Virus record (IMG/VR): IMGVR_UViG_3300020471_000848
Span: 1-36,105 of that record
DNA: 36,105 bases
From: a virus
Strand: one strand, 5' to 3'
Made by a program: the position numbers and the translations under genes. The stretch's first letter is position 1; each line of letters starts with the position of its first letter. The notes beneath the pieces are model-generated. The model was not told the origin of the DNA. It did not search any database and worked only from the letters and a program-made list of their open reading frames with translations. This document shows positions 1 to 6,302 of this stretch, piece after piece.

Positions 1-148
1 CGGCCATCATGCCCATGACGTCCGCTTCCGCTCCGTCCTGGTTGCCCATCTTCGCATCACGCACACCGTTCCCACGGGCAATCAGACTACGCATTCGGCC
101 AACCATTTGGCAGACTTGGACTTCGTCGGGTTGGAGGGCGAGGATCAC
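1..148 (-). CDS. Small phage protein, 5' part; continues in frame at the other window end
   Basis: Starts with GTG at 148, which overlaps the TGA of the upstream gene (GTGA), behind a GGAGG ribosome site. It encodes 49 residues plus one base before the window edge. That base joins the last two bases of the window (36105, 36104) to make GAG, after which 23 more codons and a TGA follow at 36103-36032, giving a 73-aa protein. The motif NGVRDAKMGNQDGAEADVMG recalls a small phage protein type of unknown function (from memory, unverified). It lies in the leftward operon that leads to TerL. Function unknown. Confidence 0.75.
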   Translation of the reverse strand, partial: MILALQPDEVQVCQMVGRMRSLIARGNGVRDAKMGNQDGAEADVMGMMA

Positions 149-360
149 AATAGTTCCTCCACCTCGCCGACAAATACGTGAATAGGACCGTCATTCATCC
201 TTGATTCCTCCACGTTGAACCAAAAAAAATCATTAGCCTCTTCGTAGTCCATGCCGTCCCTGTCCATAAATACGTGTATCACCTTATCGACATCGTAAAC
301 AAGTTGCCCACTTGTGGACTTGCCTATTACAGCATCATCCAATCCGTCCCACTTAATCAT
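145..360 (-). CDS. Hypothetical acidic 71-aa protein
   Basis: The start is ATG at 360, which overlaps the TGA of the upstream gene (ATGA) and has GAGGGA just ahead. The longer in-frame ORF beginning at 441 would overlap the upstream gene much further. The protein is acidic (DRDGMDYEEANDFFWF; ends GEVEELL), without signal peptide, membrane segment or recognised domain. It is part of a chain of translationally coupled small genes upstream of the terminase. Not recognised. Confidence 0.65.
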   Translation of the reverse strand: MIKWDGLDDAVIGKSTSGQLVYDVDKVIHVFMDRDGMDYEEANDFFWFNVEESRMNDGPIHVFVGEVEELL

Positions 361-590
361 TCCCTCGCTTGAATCTCCATTCCCACCACTATCCCTTCTT
401 CGAGCGTTTGGACCGCAATTTCTTCCGGCCCAACCGTCCATCCCTCCGAATCCGTTCCAACGTCTCTTGGCTTAATTTCAAGCATGGTGGACCCAGCTTT
501 CTCAAGTCGCACCGTGGTAGCTCGACAACTGAGACGGGTATCGCTCGCCCGTATTTTTTCCAAAAGATCGGGTTGAATCCGGGTGGACAT
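357..590 (-). CDS. Hypothetical 77-aa protein
   Basis: ATG at 590 follows the upstream stop by one base; an in-frame GTG at 602 is an alternative start that would add four residues. The N-terminus (MSTRIQPDLLEKIRASDTR) is helical and basic, followed by a charged middle and an acidic C-terminal part (GPEEIAVQTLEEGIVVGMEI). No known family recognised. It sits in the ATGA-coupled small-gene chain and shares its stop region with the next start. Confidence 0.6.
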   Translation of the reverse strand: MSTRIQPDLLEKIRASDTRLSCRATTVRLEKAGSTMLEIKPRDVGTDSEGWTVGPEEIAVQTLEEGIVVGMEIQARE

Positions 591-591
591 T

Positions 592-777
592 TCACAAATC
601 ACTCTTCGCTCTTTCTTCCGTTATCTCGCGCCAAAGGTCGGAACATCTTCGCTTGAGTCCCATGTTCTCCTCTTCGAGCTTTTTGTTCCTCGCGACCAAC
701 TCGTCCCGTTCCTTGGTCAGACGGACGACCATTTGTTGCCAGGTGCTTATCTTCTTGGTCGGTTGGTAAACGTTCAT
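592..777 (-). CDS. Small coiled-coil protein, 61 aa
   Basis: Starts at 777 behind a strong purine-rich site (GAGGAGGAGGAC) supplied by the Glu/Asp codons of the upstream gene, whose TGA overlaps the ATG. Residues about 15-55 are almost entirely helical with heptad-like spacing and high charge (LTKERDELVARNKKLEEEN), so a coiled coil is likely. It could be a small scaffold, adaptor or assembly factor. No family recognised. Confidence 0.65.
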   Translation of the reverse strand: MNVYQPTKKISTWQQMVVRLTKERDELVARNKKLEEENMGLKRRCSDLWREITEERAKSDL

Positions 778-950
778 TCGTCCTCCTCCTCGTCAATCTC
801 AGGTTCAAATTCAATGACGTCGTTGTAATACTCGTCCAAGGCTTCGCTCAAACAATTCAATATGTCCTCCTTCACCAAGTCGCTCTCCTGTTCCCATCTG
901 TGAAAAAGAGCTTTCATTTCGTGAATGCATTGTCTGCTTGCTTGGCTCAT
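774..950 (-). CDS. Hypothetical 58-aa acidic protein
   Basis: Short gene of 59 codons including the stop. ATG at 950 overlaps the TGA of the upstream gene (ATGA), and its own TGA overlaps the next ATG at 777. It is helical in the N-terminal half (ECs such as CIHEMKALFHRWEQESDLVK) and ends in an acidic tail (EIDEEEDE). Coupling on both sides supports it as real despite its length. Function unknown. Confidence 0.6.
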   Translation of the reverse strand: MSQASRQCIHEMKALFHRWEQESDLVKEDILNCLSEALDEYYNDVIEFEPEIDEEEDE

Positions 951-1150
951 GGGTTGTTCTTGAAATCAAACCTTCCGTAGCCAACTGGCATTATGCGTTG
1001 AACGCTCGTACGGATAGCCCTTTTCTCACCTTCTTCGTCCACCTCGAATCCAATGATTCGCGTATTCGCCCAAAAGCGTTCCCATGCTTCGTGCGCTTCC
1101 GGCAAAGTGAGTTGCTTGTCACTCCTCTTCCTCTTCTTCGGTTTCGTCAT
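947..1150 (-). CDS. Hypothetical 67-aa protein
   Basis: Starts at 1150, just after GAGGAAGACGAGG, inside the 3' end of the preceding acidic peptide gene, and ends in TGA overlapping the next ATG. The N-terminus is strongly basic (MTKPKKRKRSDK), followed by a helical Trp-rich part (EAHEAWERFWANTR) and a C-terminal part that may be beta (RIMPVGYGRFDFKNNP). Nucleic-acid contact by the basic N-terminus is possible but only inferred. No family recognised. Confidence 0.6.
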   Translation of the reverse strand: MTKPKKRKRSDKQLTLPEAHEAWERFWANTRIIGFEVDEEGEKRAIRTSVQRIMPVGYGRFDFKNNP

Positions 1151-1220
1151 CCTCGTCTTCCTCGACTCCCCACATCTCGTCGCATTTCCAATCGTCGTTC
1201 GGTTCTATTGGGTCAATCAT
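1119..1220 (-). CDS. Very acidic 33-aa peptide
   Basis: ATG at 1220 overlaps the TGA of the upstream HTH gene (ATGA). The second half is nearly all Asp and Glu (VEEDEDDETEEEEEE). The downstream gene starts within it at 1150 in another frame, so the Glu codons (GAG/GAA) also serve as that gene's ribosome site. Either the peptide is a DNA-mimic-like or electrostatic partner, or the ORF mainly carries ribosomes to the next gene. The sequence alone cannot decide. Confidence 0.45.
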   Translation of the reverse strand: MIDPIEPNDDWKCDEMWGVEEDEDDETEEEEEE

Positions 1221-1657
1221 ACCAACCGATCCTTCCTGTCGTACCTGCCCACCAAGCGATACATGTCGCCCTGTTCATGAACCAACTTGACAACCGCACC
1301 CAAGCCAAACTTGCCGGGTTGGGCCTTGAACTTGCCATGTGTCCCGTCCTTGAATTCGACAAGTCGCAAATAGGGATTCTTGGGCAACGTATATACCTTC
1401 GCGAGTTTCTCCAAAGGTTCGCCCAAAGTCTGACGGATCATCCCTTCCTTCACCATCGCAGACTCGGAAGGTTCCTCCTTCTTGTCCTCCTTCAAGTCCG
1501 CTTCCAATTCCAACAACATGGCAACCGCTTTCTTGCTCAAGCGACCCATGCTCAAGTTCATCCGCAAACTACCGGGCTTGATGCCCAACTTTTGCGCAAA
1601 TTCAGAATGTTCAATACCCGACTCCGCCAAGATCCTTTTCGCTCGCTCAGTATCCAT
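1217..1657 (-). CDS. HTH protein heading the leftward late operon (regulator or terminase small-subunit candidate)
   Basis: 146 aa. Residues 4-50 form a probable Xre/lambda-type helix-turn-helix: RAKRILAESGIEHSEFAQKL, then LGIKPGSLRMNLSMGRLSK. A charged linker (about 54-66) leads to a C-terminal part (GKFGLGAVVKLVHEQGDMYR) that looks beta-rich. It is the first gene of the leftward chain running through TerL and portal, and is divergent from the gene at 1722 across a 64-bp control region. It could be a transcription regulator of that switch or a small terminase; both are inference. SD is weak. Confidence 0.65.
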   Translation of the reverse strand: MDTERAKRILAESGIEHSEFAQKLGIKPGSLRMNLSMGRLSKKAVAMLLELEADLKEDKKEEPSESAMVKEGMIRQTLGEPLEKLAKVYTLPKNPYLRLVEFKDGTHGKFKAQPGKFGLGAVVKLVHEQGDMYRLVGRYDRKDRLV

Positions 1658-1682
1658 GCGTAGTCACTCGTAGTATTTAATC

Positions 1683-1711
1683 TTGCTATGTCAAGCAATT
1701 TGCACTAAAAC
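1683..1711. promoter_or_regulatory. Divergent control region with operator-like dyad and candidate rightward promoter
   Basis: The 64 bp between the divergent genes hold a dyad TTGCT-N6-AGCAA at 1683-1698. On the plus strand, TTGCTA (1683-1688), 17 bp, TAAAAC (1706-1711) resembles a sigma70 promoter, which would start transcription close to the ATG at 1722. On the minus strand TTGACA occurs within the dyad, but no good -10 lies at the right distance. The HTH protein encoded on the left is the natural candidate to bind here. Confidence 0.4.
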
Positions 1712-1721
1712 CCGAAAAAAT

Positions 1722-2252
1722 ATGCCGAGAATCTACCGAAGACGCAAAAAACCAAACTCCGTACGAGGATTCGTGGATGACATGACAAAGAATAAAATAA
1801 TCAATTCAGCCGCGAAAATCGCAGCCAAACAGTCAAGCGCAACCGCAGAAGCGAAAGAACTCAAAAAGCTCGACCCGGAACTCAGACAGTCGGTCGCGAA
1901 CTTTCTCCGTTATCGACTGGACATGACCGAACAAGAATTCCTAAACCATGTAAACAACAAGCTTTCCAACATGGTCGGGGACTCGCTCAACATACTGCAT
2001 TCAAAACTAGACGAAATACCTCCGCAAAACCTTGCCTATGCGGTCTCCATCATCATGGACAAGTTCCTCACCGTCTCAGGCAGACCGTCCAACATAACCG
2101 CATCCGCAAACGTCACCCTCGGACAATCGGACATGTCCCCCGATCAAGTCCGAGAGATCCTCAAGGGTGCGTCCAAAACAGTCAAAGAACAACCAACCGA
2201 GGCATCCGATCAAAAAGTAGTACACCTGGAAGAAGATCAAGAAGATGGGTGA
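1722..2252 (+). CDS. Hypothetical 176-aa helical protein; weak terminase-small-subunit candidate
   Basis: Start chosen at ATG 1722 (MPRIYRRRKKP); an in-frame TTG at 1683 would place the first codons inside the promoter and dyad. The N-terminus is basic, the middle helical, and the segment IPPQNLAYAVSIIMDKFLTV with SGRPS resembles the 'lPxxdlAxaxGIxxDKxxLLxGxPT' pattern seen in some phage small-terminase-like proteins. The tail is acidic (EEDQEDG). It overlaps the HNH gene start by 8 bp, and HNH nucleases often neighbour packaging genes. The assignment is tentative. Confidence 0.6.
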   Translation: MPRIYRRRKKPNSVRGFVDDMTKNKIINSAAKIAAKQSSATAEAKELKKLDPELRQSVANFLRYRLDMTEQEFLNHVNNKLSNMVGDSLNILHSKLDEIPPQNLAYAVSIIMDKFLTVSGRPSNITASANVTLGQSDMSPDQVREILKGASKTVKEQPTEASDQKVVHLEEDQEDG

Positions 2253-2853
2253 CAAAGGGTTGGGGCCGAAAATCATCCGGTTCCGAATGCTCGGTTGGTC
2301 ATACAGCAAAATACAACAACATCTAAACTGTTCCAAGTCCACCATTTCCTACCACCTAGGACACAAACAAAAACAAAAGGTCCGAGACAGAGAAGCAAGA
2401 TACAAAGAAGAATCCCCGATGCCGCTCATAGTCAAACGACTTTGGCACTTCAAGAATCCACGCACCATCTCCCCGCCGAAAGAACCTTGGTATCAGCACA
2501 AATCGCCCAGGCAAATACAAAAGGCCATAACCCAAAAATCACACCAGTTCCAAAAATCAATGACTTTCAATTACAAAGACGTTCATGCAAAATTCGGAGA
2601 TCATTTTCCTTGCGCCCTGACAGGCAGACCACTCGATTGGAACAGTCCGGACGATTATCAATACGATCACATCGTACCCATCGCTCGCGGCGGGGACAAT
2701 ACGCTCAACAATCTGCAAATACTATGTGTCGAAGCAAATCAGGCAAAGGGTCACCTCACGGACGAGGAATTCATCGAACTGTGCAAAGAGGTAGTCATTC
2801 ACAAAGGATACAAAATATACAAACCGCTCGATGCGACTACGAGTGGCTCATAG
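2245..2853 (+). CDS. HTH-HNH endonuclease
   Basis: 202 aa. Residues about 8-38 form a helix-turn-helix (MLGWSYSKIQQHLNCSKSTI) as in resolvase or HNH-linked DNA-binding domains. A basic linker follows, then a C-terminal HNH nuclease: C123-ALTG, DHIVPIARGGDNTLNNLQIL at 141-160 with H142 as the likely catalytic base, then C161 and Asn/Lys of EANQAKG. It should cut or nick DNA with a metal ion. In this position it may be a packaging-associated HNH or a homing-type enzyme. The start ATG lies in the end of the upstream gene. Confidence 0.85.
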   Translation: MGDKGLGPKIIRFRMLGWSYSKIQQHLNCSKSTISYHLGHKQKQKVRDREARYKEESPMPLIVKRLWHFKNPRTISPPKEPWYQHKSPRQIQKAITQKSHQFQKSMTFNYKDVHAKFGDHFPCALTGRPLDWNSPDDYQYDHIVPIARGGDNTLNNLQILCVEANQAKGHLTDEEFIELCKEVVIHKGYKIYKPLDATTSGS

Positions 2854-2969
2854 CCCTTGCCCAACTGTACGACCAAGGGTGGCCTGCCATTAGGCATGGG
2901 CATGGGATTAACACCTCCTCAAATAACGCTACAACCCGCATAGGTATCAAGAAAAGCAGGTACGGCTAA
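2834..2969 (+). pseudogene. Out-of-frame coding-like tail after the HNH gene
   Basis: In the +1 frame relative to the HNH gene, an open stretch reads EWLIALAQLYDQGWPAI and then SSNNATTRIGIKKSRYG before TAA at 2967-2969. It has a protein-like look (LYDQGWPAI plus basic C-terminus, reminiscent of HTH ends) but no start codon of its own near 2834. It may be a frameshifted remnant of a small gene or a former C-terminal extension. Not certain. Confidence 0.3.
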
Positions 2970-3030
2970 GAGGGGGGTAGCTTATTCGTGCATTGACTCT
3001 GACAAGATGGGGTGCGGTATGGGCGAGGGA

Positions 3031-3114
3031 TGCGGTAAGGCGCTTATTGCGTGCGGTAAGGCGCTTATTGCGTGCGGTAAGGCGCTTATTGCGTGCGGTA
3101 AGGCGCTTATTGCG
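3031..3114. repeat. Four tandem 21-bp iterons, candidate replication origin
   Basis: Four perfect head-to-tail copies of a 21-bp unit start at 3031, 3052, 3073 and 3094. The core is GGTAAGGCGCTTATTG, which contains a dyad TAAG-GCG-CTTA. A degenerate copy precedes (GTGCGGTATGGG at about 3012-3023). The copies directly follow one another without spacers. Iterons of this size bind replication initiators in many phages and plasmids. The array lies in a gene-free stretch beside AT-rich sequence, which supports an origin. No initiator protein was identified, so a regulatory role remains possible. Confidence 0.6.
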
Positions 3115-3626
3115 AAAAAAGTTGTGCGGGGGGTGATGATAATACAGAAATTAGCGCGGACACGCACGCACCCCCGCCCCCCCTCTGACCCGTGTCAGTA
3201 GCTCGCGCCTGGCCGCGTCTCGATATGGCGCCGGATTGAGGCCATTTTCGGGCAGCACAAGATTCCTAGTCTCTTGTATTTCCTCACCGTTGCGAGGATT
3301 GCGGGAATCCGTGGCAGAGCTAGGCGATTGAGTTGCGGGTATCCTTGGCCTAGCGTAAATCAATTCATGTATTTGTATATATGGTGGATTTGCTTGTTTT
3401 GTAGATTTGCTCGGTTCACGCACGAATTCTATTTTTGCCATCCGAAGGCGAAATGAATTTCCTGATAATCCATTATCATTAAGCCTTGCCCGCAACCCTG
3501 GCCACGTTACCCCGCAAAACTTTTTTTCATTTTTTTCTTGCGCCTTGTGTCGCAACTTGTAGTATTGTGATTATCCAACGCGGGAAACCCCGCAAAACTA
3601 AACAAATCAAACCAAGGACAAGACAA
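3115..3626. other. Gene-poor leader between iterons and early operon
   Basis: A 512-bp stretch without a convincing gene. It has a C-rich run (about 3171-3182), T-runs at 3521-3538, a 13-bp direct repeat ACCCCGCAAAACT at 3509-3521 and 3587-3599, and a small hairpin GCGGG-AAAC-CCCGC just before the first gene. A minus-strand ORF (3151-3555, TTG start; or from ATG 3438) is open, but lacks a good ribosome site and any recognised motif. The region most likely holds origin and promoter signals. Confidence 0.4.
3538..3565 (+). promoter_or_regulatory. Candidate promoter of the rightward early operon
   Basis: TTGCGC (3538-3543), a 16-bp spacer and TAGTAT (3560-3565) make a fair sigma70-like promoter about 62 bp upstream of the first ATG at 3627. 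It lies between the two ACCCCGCAAAACT repeats, which could bind a regulator. Prediction by eye only. Confidence 0.4.
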
Positions 3627-3959
3627 ATGAACACATCAGAATTCGACTCACTTATTGATTCACTCGCGGAATCCGTAAAAAATTATAACCTCGACGAATC
3701 TTTCGACTATTGGCACGCAATCCGTGAGATATGCGACAATTGCGCTCATTCTTCCTTTTGGGTCAAAGCTTGGTGCTTGGTTGATTTTGTCAGATTTGAA
3801 AACCGCGACCTTTTCGACAAGGCGGAAGATTCCCGCATAGAGAATGACCCTAATACGGACAACGTCAGATTAGACGATTATATCACGAGTCAAGCTTTCC
3901 ACATTCTACAGGTTGCAACTCTTAAAAGATGGCAAGAACTGCAAGGCAAAAACTCGTAA
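3627..3959 (+). CDS. Hypothetical 110-aa protein, first gene of the early operon
   Basis: Start at ATG 3627 (MNTSEFDSL) with AAGGAC 8 bp upstream; the open frame extends to 3486, but that part crosses the promoter. The protein is acidic, with aromatic and Cys residues in the middle (REICDNCAHSSFWVKAWCLV). No signal peptide or clear membrane segment, and no known family. As the promoter-proximal early gene it is a candidate host-takeover protein, purely by position. Confidence 0.65.
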   Translation: MNTSEFDSLIDSLAESVKNYNLDESFDYWHAIREICDNCAHSSFWVKAWCLVDFVRFENRDLFDKAEDSRIENDPNTDNVRLDDYITSQAFHILQVATLKRWQELQGKNS

Positions 3960-3993
3960 TTTTACAAACTACAAATAACGTCACAACGATACC

Positions 3994-4074
3994 ATGACAT
4001 ACGACATCCTTATCCTTCTCGCCCCATGGATTCCCGTTCTTTGGGCCATGCATCAATCAATCATTAACAGCTAA
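3994..4074 (+). CDS. Possible 26-aa hydrophobic peptide
   Basis: A short ORF in the gap between two early genes. The hydrophobic stretch YDILILLAPWIPVLWAMH could form one short membrane helix. No Shine-Dalgarno site is visible, but its start shares the context ATACCATG with the next gene. Weakly supported. Confidence 0.3.
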   Translation: MTYDILILLAPWIPVLWAMHQSIINS

Positions 4075-4078
4075 TACC

Positions 4079-4315
4079 ATGAAAACTCTTACAGAATACA
4101 TAAAACACGATGCCGATTTACCTTTGATTCGCAATGGTCTTGAGCTTGGACGTTGGGACATTCCGCAAGTAATTGAGCGAACGTCTCATTATTGGCAACG
4201 CGAATTGATTAAAAGCGAGTGGTATAAAGCGAACCAAAAGGATATCTCCCTGATGCTTGAAACGGTTGAAACGAACAAGCGCGAAGCCGTGCAGTTTCTC
4301 AAAGGGGGCGAGTGA
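4079..4315 (+). CDS. Hypothetical 78-aa protein
   Basis: ATG at 4079 (MKTLTEYIKHDADLP). No strong SD is visible (context AATACC). The product is probably all helical (LGRWDIPQVIERTSHYWQRE), mixed charge, ending FLKGGE. Its TGA overlaps the next start (TGATGG). Not recognised; member of the early operon of small proteins. Confidence 0.6.
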   Translation: MKTLTEYIKHDADLPLIRNGLELGRWDIPQVIERTSHYWQRELIKSEWYKANQKDISLMLETVETNKREAVQFLKGGE

Positions 4316-4539
4316 TGGAAACTTACAAAAGCTTTACATGGCAACGCCATACAAACGGGGTCCTCGACTGCTTGGATATATGGAACGCTGACAGCGTCTT
4401 GCCGCAAACGCCGCACCTGTGCATGATGGATGAAAACAAGCACCGTCTTGCCACCAACCTGCGCGCTTGTTTCGGTTTCCTGACGTTGCATAAAAGCACG
4501 TTGCTTGCCTCAGCCATTCTCAAAGGAGAAAGCGAATAA
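4315..4539 (+). CDS. Hypothetical 74-aa protein
   Basis: ATG at 4315 is preferred; a GTG at 4312 in the same frame would add one residue. The preceding GGGGGCGAG can act as ribosome site. The protein contains Trp, Cys and His residues (LDIWNADSVLPQTPHLCMMD) and a hydrophobic second half (LRACFGFLTLHKSTLLASAI). No family recognised. Stop TAA overlaps the next ATG (TAATG). Confidence 0.6.
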   Translation: METYKSFTWQRHTNGVLDCLDIWNADSVLPQTPHLCMMDENKHRLATNLRACFGFLTLHKSTLLASAILKGESE

Positions 4540-4772
4540 TGGCCCTCTACAAAATGTCGGACCTCGCGCCCTTGGCGTTGGCTGAAATCAACGAGATCAT
4601 TCGCTTGGCGGGACTAAAGGAGAAACTTGCGACGCAATGCGCGGGTCGAGAATCGACCACCGTTAAGAGCGCAAAGCGCGCGAGGCGGGGCAAGCAACTT
4701 GAACTTAACCTACAAAGACAAATCAGGAGAAAGCATGAAAGAAAGAATAAAACTAAAACAAACTTTTCATAG
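4539..4772 (+). CDS. Hypothetical basic 77-aa protein
   Basis: Starts at 4539 behind AAAGGAGAAAG. The N-terminal half is helical (LAPLALAEINEIIRLAGLKE). The C-terminal half is highly basic (KSAKRARRGKQ, RQIRRKHERKNK), suggesting RNA or DNA contact. The last 38 bp overlap the next gene, which has its own strong ribosome site. No family recognised. Confidence 0.55.
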   Translation: MALYKMSDLAPLALAEINEIIRLAGLKEKLATQCAGRESTTVKSAKRARRGKQLELNLQRQIRRKHERKNKTKTNFS

Positions 4773-4923
4773 CGCTTGGGGTAACCGTTGGACGTGTTCA
4801 ACGGCGATTGACTCGCTCGGGGTCATTGCGAACGTAACCGTGCAGCGCAACGGACACCTTAAGACCAAGAAGGACTTGAAAACAGTCAAGGCCATCATGC
4901 TTGAGCGCATAAGGAGAAACTGA
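4735..4923 (+). CDS. Hypothetical basic 62-aa protein
   Basis: ATG 4735 follows AGGAGAAAGC, so this internal start is preferred over the open frame reaching back to 4627. The protein reads MKERIKLKQTFHSAWGNRW and later VTVQRNGHLKTKKDLKTV, mixing short beta-like and basic helical parts, a composition often seen in small nucleic-acid-binding or regulatory proteins. Unknown function. Confidence 0.6.
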   Translation: MKERIKLKQTFHSAWGNRWTCSTAIDSLGVIANVTVQRNGHLKTKKDLKTVKAIMLERIRRN

Positions 4924-4926
4924 AAA

Positions 4927-5355
4927 ATGAAAAACGAAACAAAAGAGAAACGCGCGACGTTCACGCCGGGACCGTACACGGACTTATACGGACGCTTCTA
5001 TCGGGGTGGAACTATGAGAATCGAAACAGGACAAACCATTGCAGGACTTGCAGATTATCATTACAGCGCTAGCAAACACGCTCAAAAGTTTGAGGAGAAA
5101 TTTGAAGAGTATTTTTGCGGCTTTTCAAATGTTTGGTTGTGGACAACAGACGCAGCCATTGCATTCGACGATCAGCTACTAGAATTACTGGGCGAAGGGC
5201 CGTATAATTATTACCTAGATTGTTTGGGGAAATACGCGGAATTGATTTCCACGGAATCAATGAAAATGAATTGCGAAACCTTCTATGATACTGATTGGGA
5301 ACAATGGTTCAAGAAAAGGGCTAAAATTGCAATAAGAGAGAGGGCAAACAAGTGA
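4927..5355 (+). CDS. Hypothetical 142-aa protein
   Basis: ATG 4927 with AAGGAGAAAC 8 bp upstream. The N-terminus is basic and Gly/Tyr-rich (PGPYTDLYGRFYRGG); the rest is acidic and aromatic (FEEKFEEYFCGFSNVWLWTT), probably a small globular domain. No catalytic motif recognised. Its final codons overlap the next start (GTGA). Member of the early operon. Confidence 0.65.
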   Translation: MKNETKEKRATFTPGPYTDLYGRFYRGGTMRIETGQTIAGLADYHYSASKHAQKFEEKFEEYFCGFSNVWLWTTDAAIAFDDQLLELLGEGPYNYYLDCLGKYAELISTESMKMNCETFYDTDWEQWFKKRAKIAIRERANK

Positions 5356-5585
5356 ATACAAAGAGCATTAAGATACAATCTGCTTTAAGTTTGATTGACT
5401 CAATTATTGAAGAAACGAGGGACAAACCTGCATATCTTGAAAAAGAATGTCATCCAGCTGCATGGGCGTTGCGCGCAAAAGTTATCCTCAACGAGGTCAA
5501 TAATCAAATAGCGCATGAATATATAGTGGAGCAACTAAACGCGACTGAGCCATGCGTGAAACGTACGAAGGAGAAGGAAGGATGA
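5352..5585 (+). CDS. Hypothetical 77-aa protein
   Basis: GTG start at 5352 overlaps the TGA of the upstream gene (GTGA), a typical coupling. The product is mainly helical (SALSLIDSIIEETRDK; LRAKVILNEVNNQIAHEYIV) and ends in a Lys/Glu-rich tail that encodes the next ribosome site (AAGGAGAAGGAAGG). No family recognised. Confidence 0.6.
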   Translation: MNTKSIKIQSALSLIDSIIEETRDKPAYLEKECHPAAWALRAKVILNEVNNQIAHEYIVEQLNATEPCVKRTKEKEG

Positions 5586-5815
5586 GCGAGGAGAAAGTAC
5601 GGTTTGAAGGTATTGACGATTTCAATCGACCTGTTTTCAAGTCTGTAAACAATCGCAATCGTTACGGATTGACGGACGAGTTGTTTTCCCATGGCGCAAA
5701 AGAGAAATACGTTTTGCGATGCTTGGGAAGAATTGAGAACCTAACGTTTTTTGGCAAACGATTTAATTGCGAACCCACAGGCGGAACCTACCCCGTAGAG
5801 GTACAAACCCCCTAA
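5582..5815 (+). CDS. Hypothetical 77-aa protein, last gene of the first early transcription unit
   Basis: ATG 5582 overlaps the upstream TGA (ATGA) and lies behind AAGGAGAAGGAAGG. The product looks beta-rich and basic (VRFEGIDDFNRPVFKSVNNR; later FGKRFNCEPTGGTYPVEV). A strong terminator follows 22 bp after the stop. Function unknown. Confidence 0.65.
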   Translation: MSEEKVRFEGIDDFNRPVFKSVNNRNRYGLTDELFSHGAKEKYVLRCLGRIENLTFFGKRFNCEPTGGTYPVEVQTP

Positions 5816-5837
5816 CACCCTTTTGTTCTAGTCCTAT

Positions 5838-5873
5838 GCCCTCGCGGGGCGGGATACCTCGCGGGGGCTTTTT
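5838..5873 (+). terminator. Rho-independent terminator
   Basis: A GC-rich hairpin with 12-bp stem arms GCCCTCGCGGGG and CCTCGCGGGGGC (G-T pairs allowed) and a 7-nt loop is followed by TTTTT at 5869-5873. It lies between the two halves of the rightward operon, so the genes from 5925 need readthrough or their own promoter. Confidence 0.85.
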
Positions 5874-5924
5874 ATAGGGCTTGGACGGATAACGATAACA
5901 ACACTAAGGAGAAAGAACGACAAC

Positions 5925-6302
5925 ATGAAAAAGATAACCATTGACTTAACTGAAAAACAACATTGCTTGATTTCGAGAATTGCGAAAGAAGACAAACGCA
6001 AGTTGCAAGATCTTGTTTACGTGACGATCTCGGCAGGGCTTCGTTCCGTTTTTTGCGAACGTGCGATTCACGTCGAGAAGAAGCCGGACGAATATAGCGA
6101 AGAGGATCGAAAGCAGATTGCGAAGAACGAGAAACTCGAAAAGATCAAGGGTTGGGAAAACAAGACTTGGGAGGTGAAACGCGAAATGGGTTACAAGCAC
6201 GTTCACGACTGGCTCTCGAATTGCAACCGGGATGAAAAGGATTTCGTGGAAGAACTATCGGAATCGATTGAGTCCAACATTTACAAAGGAGAAACGGCAT
6301 GA
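5925..6302 (+). CDS. Ribbon-helix-helix-like protein, 125 aa
   Basis: ATG 5925 is preceded by AAGGAGAAAG. Residues 1-45 resemble an Arc/MetJ-type ribbon-helix-helix: a short strand KKITIDLTEKQ, helix LISRIAKEDKRKL, turn, then helix LVYVTISAGLRSVF. The remaining 80 residues are charged and helical. It is probably a DNA-binding regulator acting as a dimer (inference). It heads the second early unit after the terminator. The end KGETA arises because the next gene's ribosome site is read through in frame. Confidence 0.6.
   Translation: MKKITIDLTEKQHCLISRIAKEDKRKLQDLVYVTISAGLRSVFCERAIHVEKKPDEYSEEDRKQIAKNEKLEKIKGWENKTWEVKREMGYKHVHDWLSNCNRDEKDFVEELSESIESNIYKGETA

Noticed and set aside
938-1663. 241-aa plus-strand ORF
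   Set aside because: It lies antisense to a chain of minus-strand genes with good ribosome sites and start/stop overlaps; its protein has no recognisable features.
1683-1721. TTG start at 1683 for the 176-aa protein
   Set aside because: The extra codons would lie on the promoter and dyad; ATG 1722 gives a typical basic N-terminus.
2295-2969. 224-aa plus-strand ORF as a full gene
   Set aside because: Most of it is another frame of the HNH endonuclease gene; only its last part was kept as a possible remnant.
3031-3114. CRISPR array
   Set aside because: The 21-bp units follow each other directly with no unique spacers, and no cas genes are present.
3007-3201. ORFs running through the 21-bp repeats on both strands
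   Set aside because: The repeat length is a multiple of three, so it is open in several frames by default; no ribosome sites or protein features.
3151-3555. 134-aa minus-strand ORF in the leader region
   Set aside because: TTG start, no ribosome site, no motif, and it would cover the early promoter candidate; mentioned only in the region entry.
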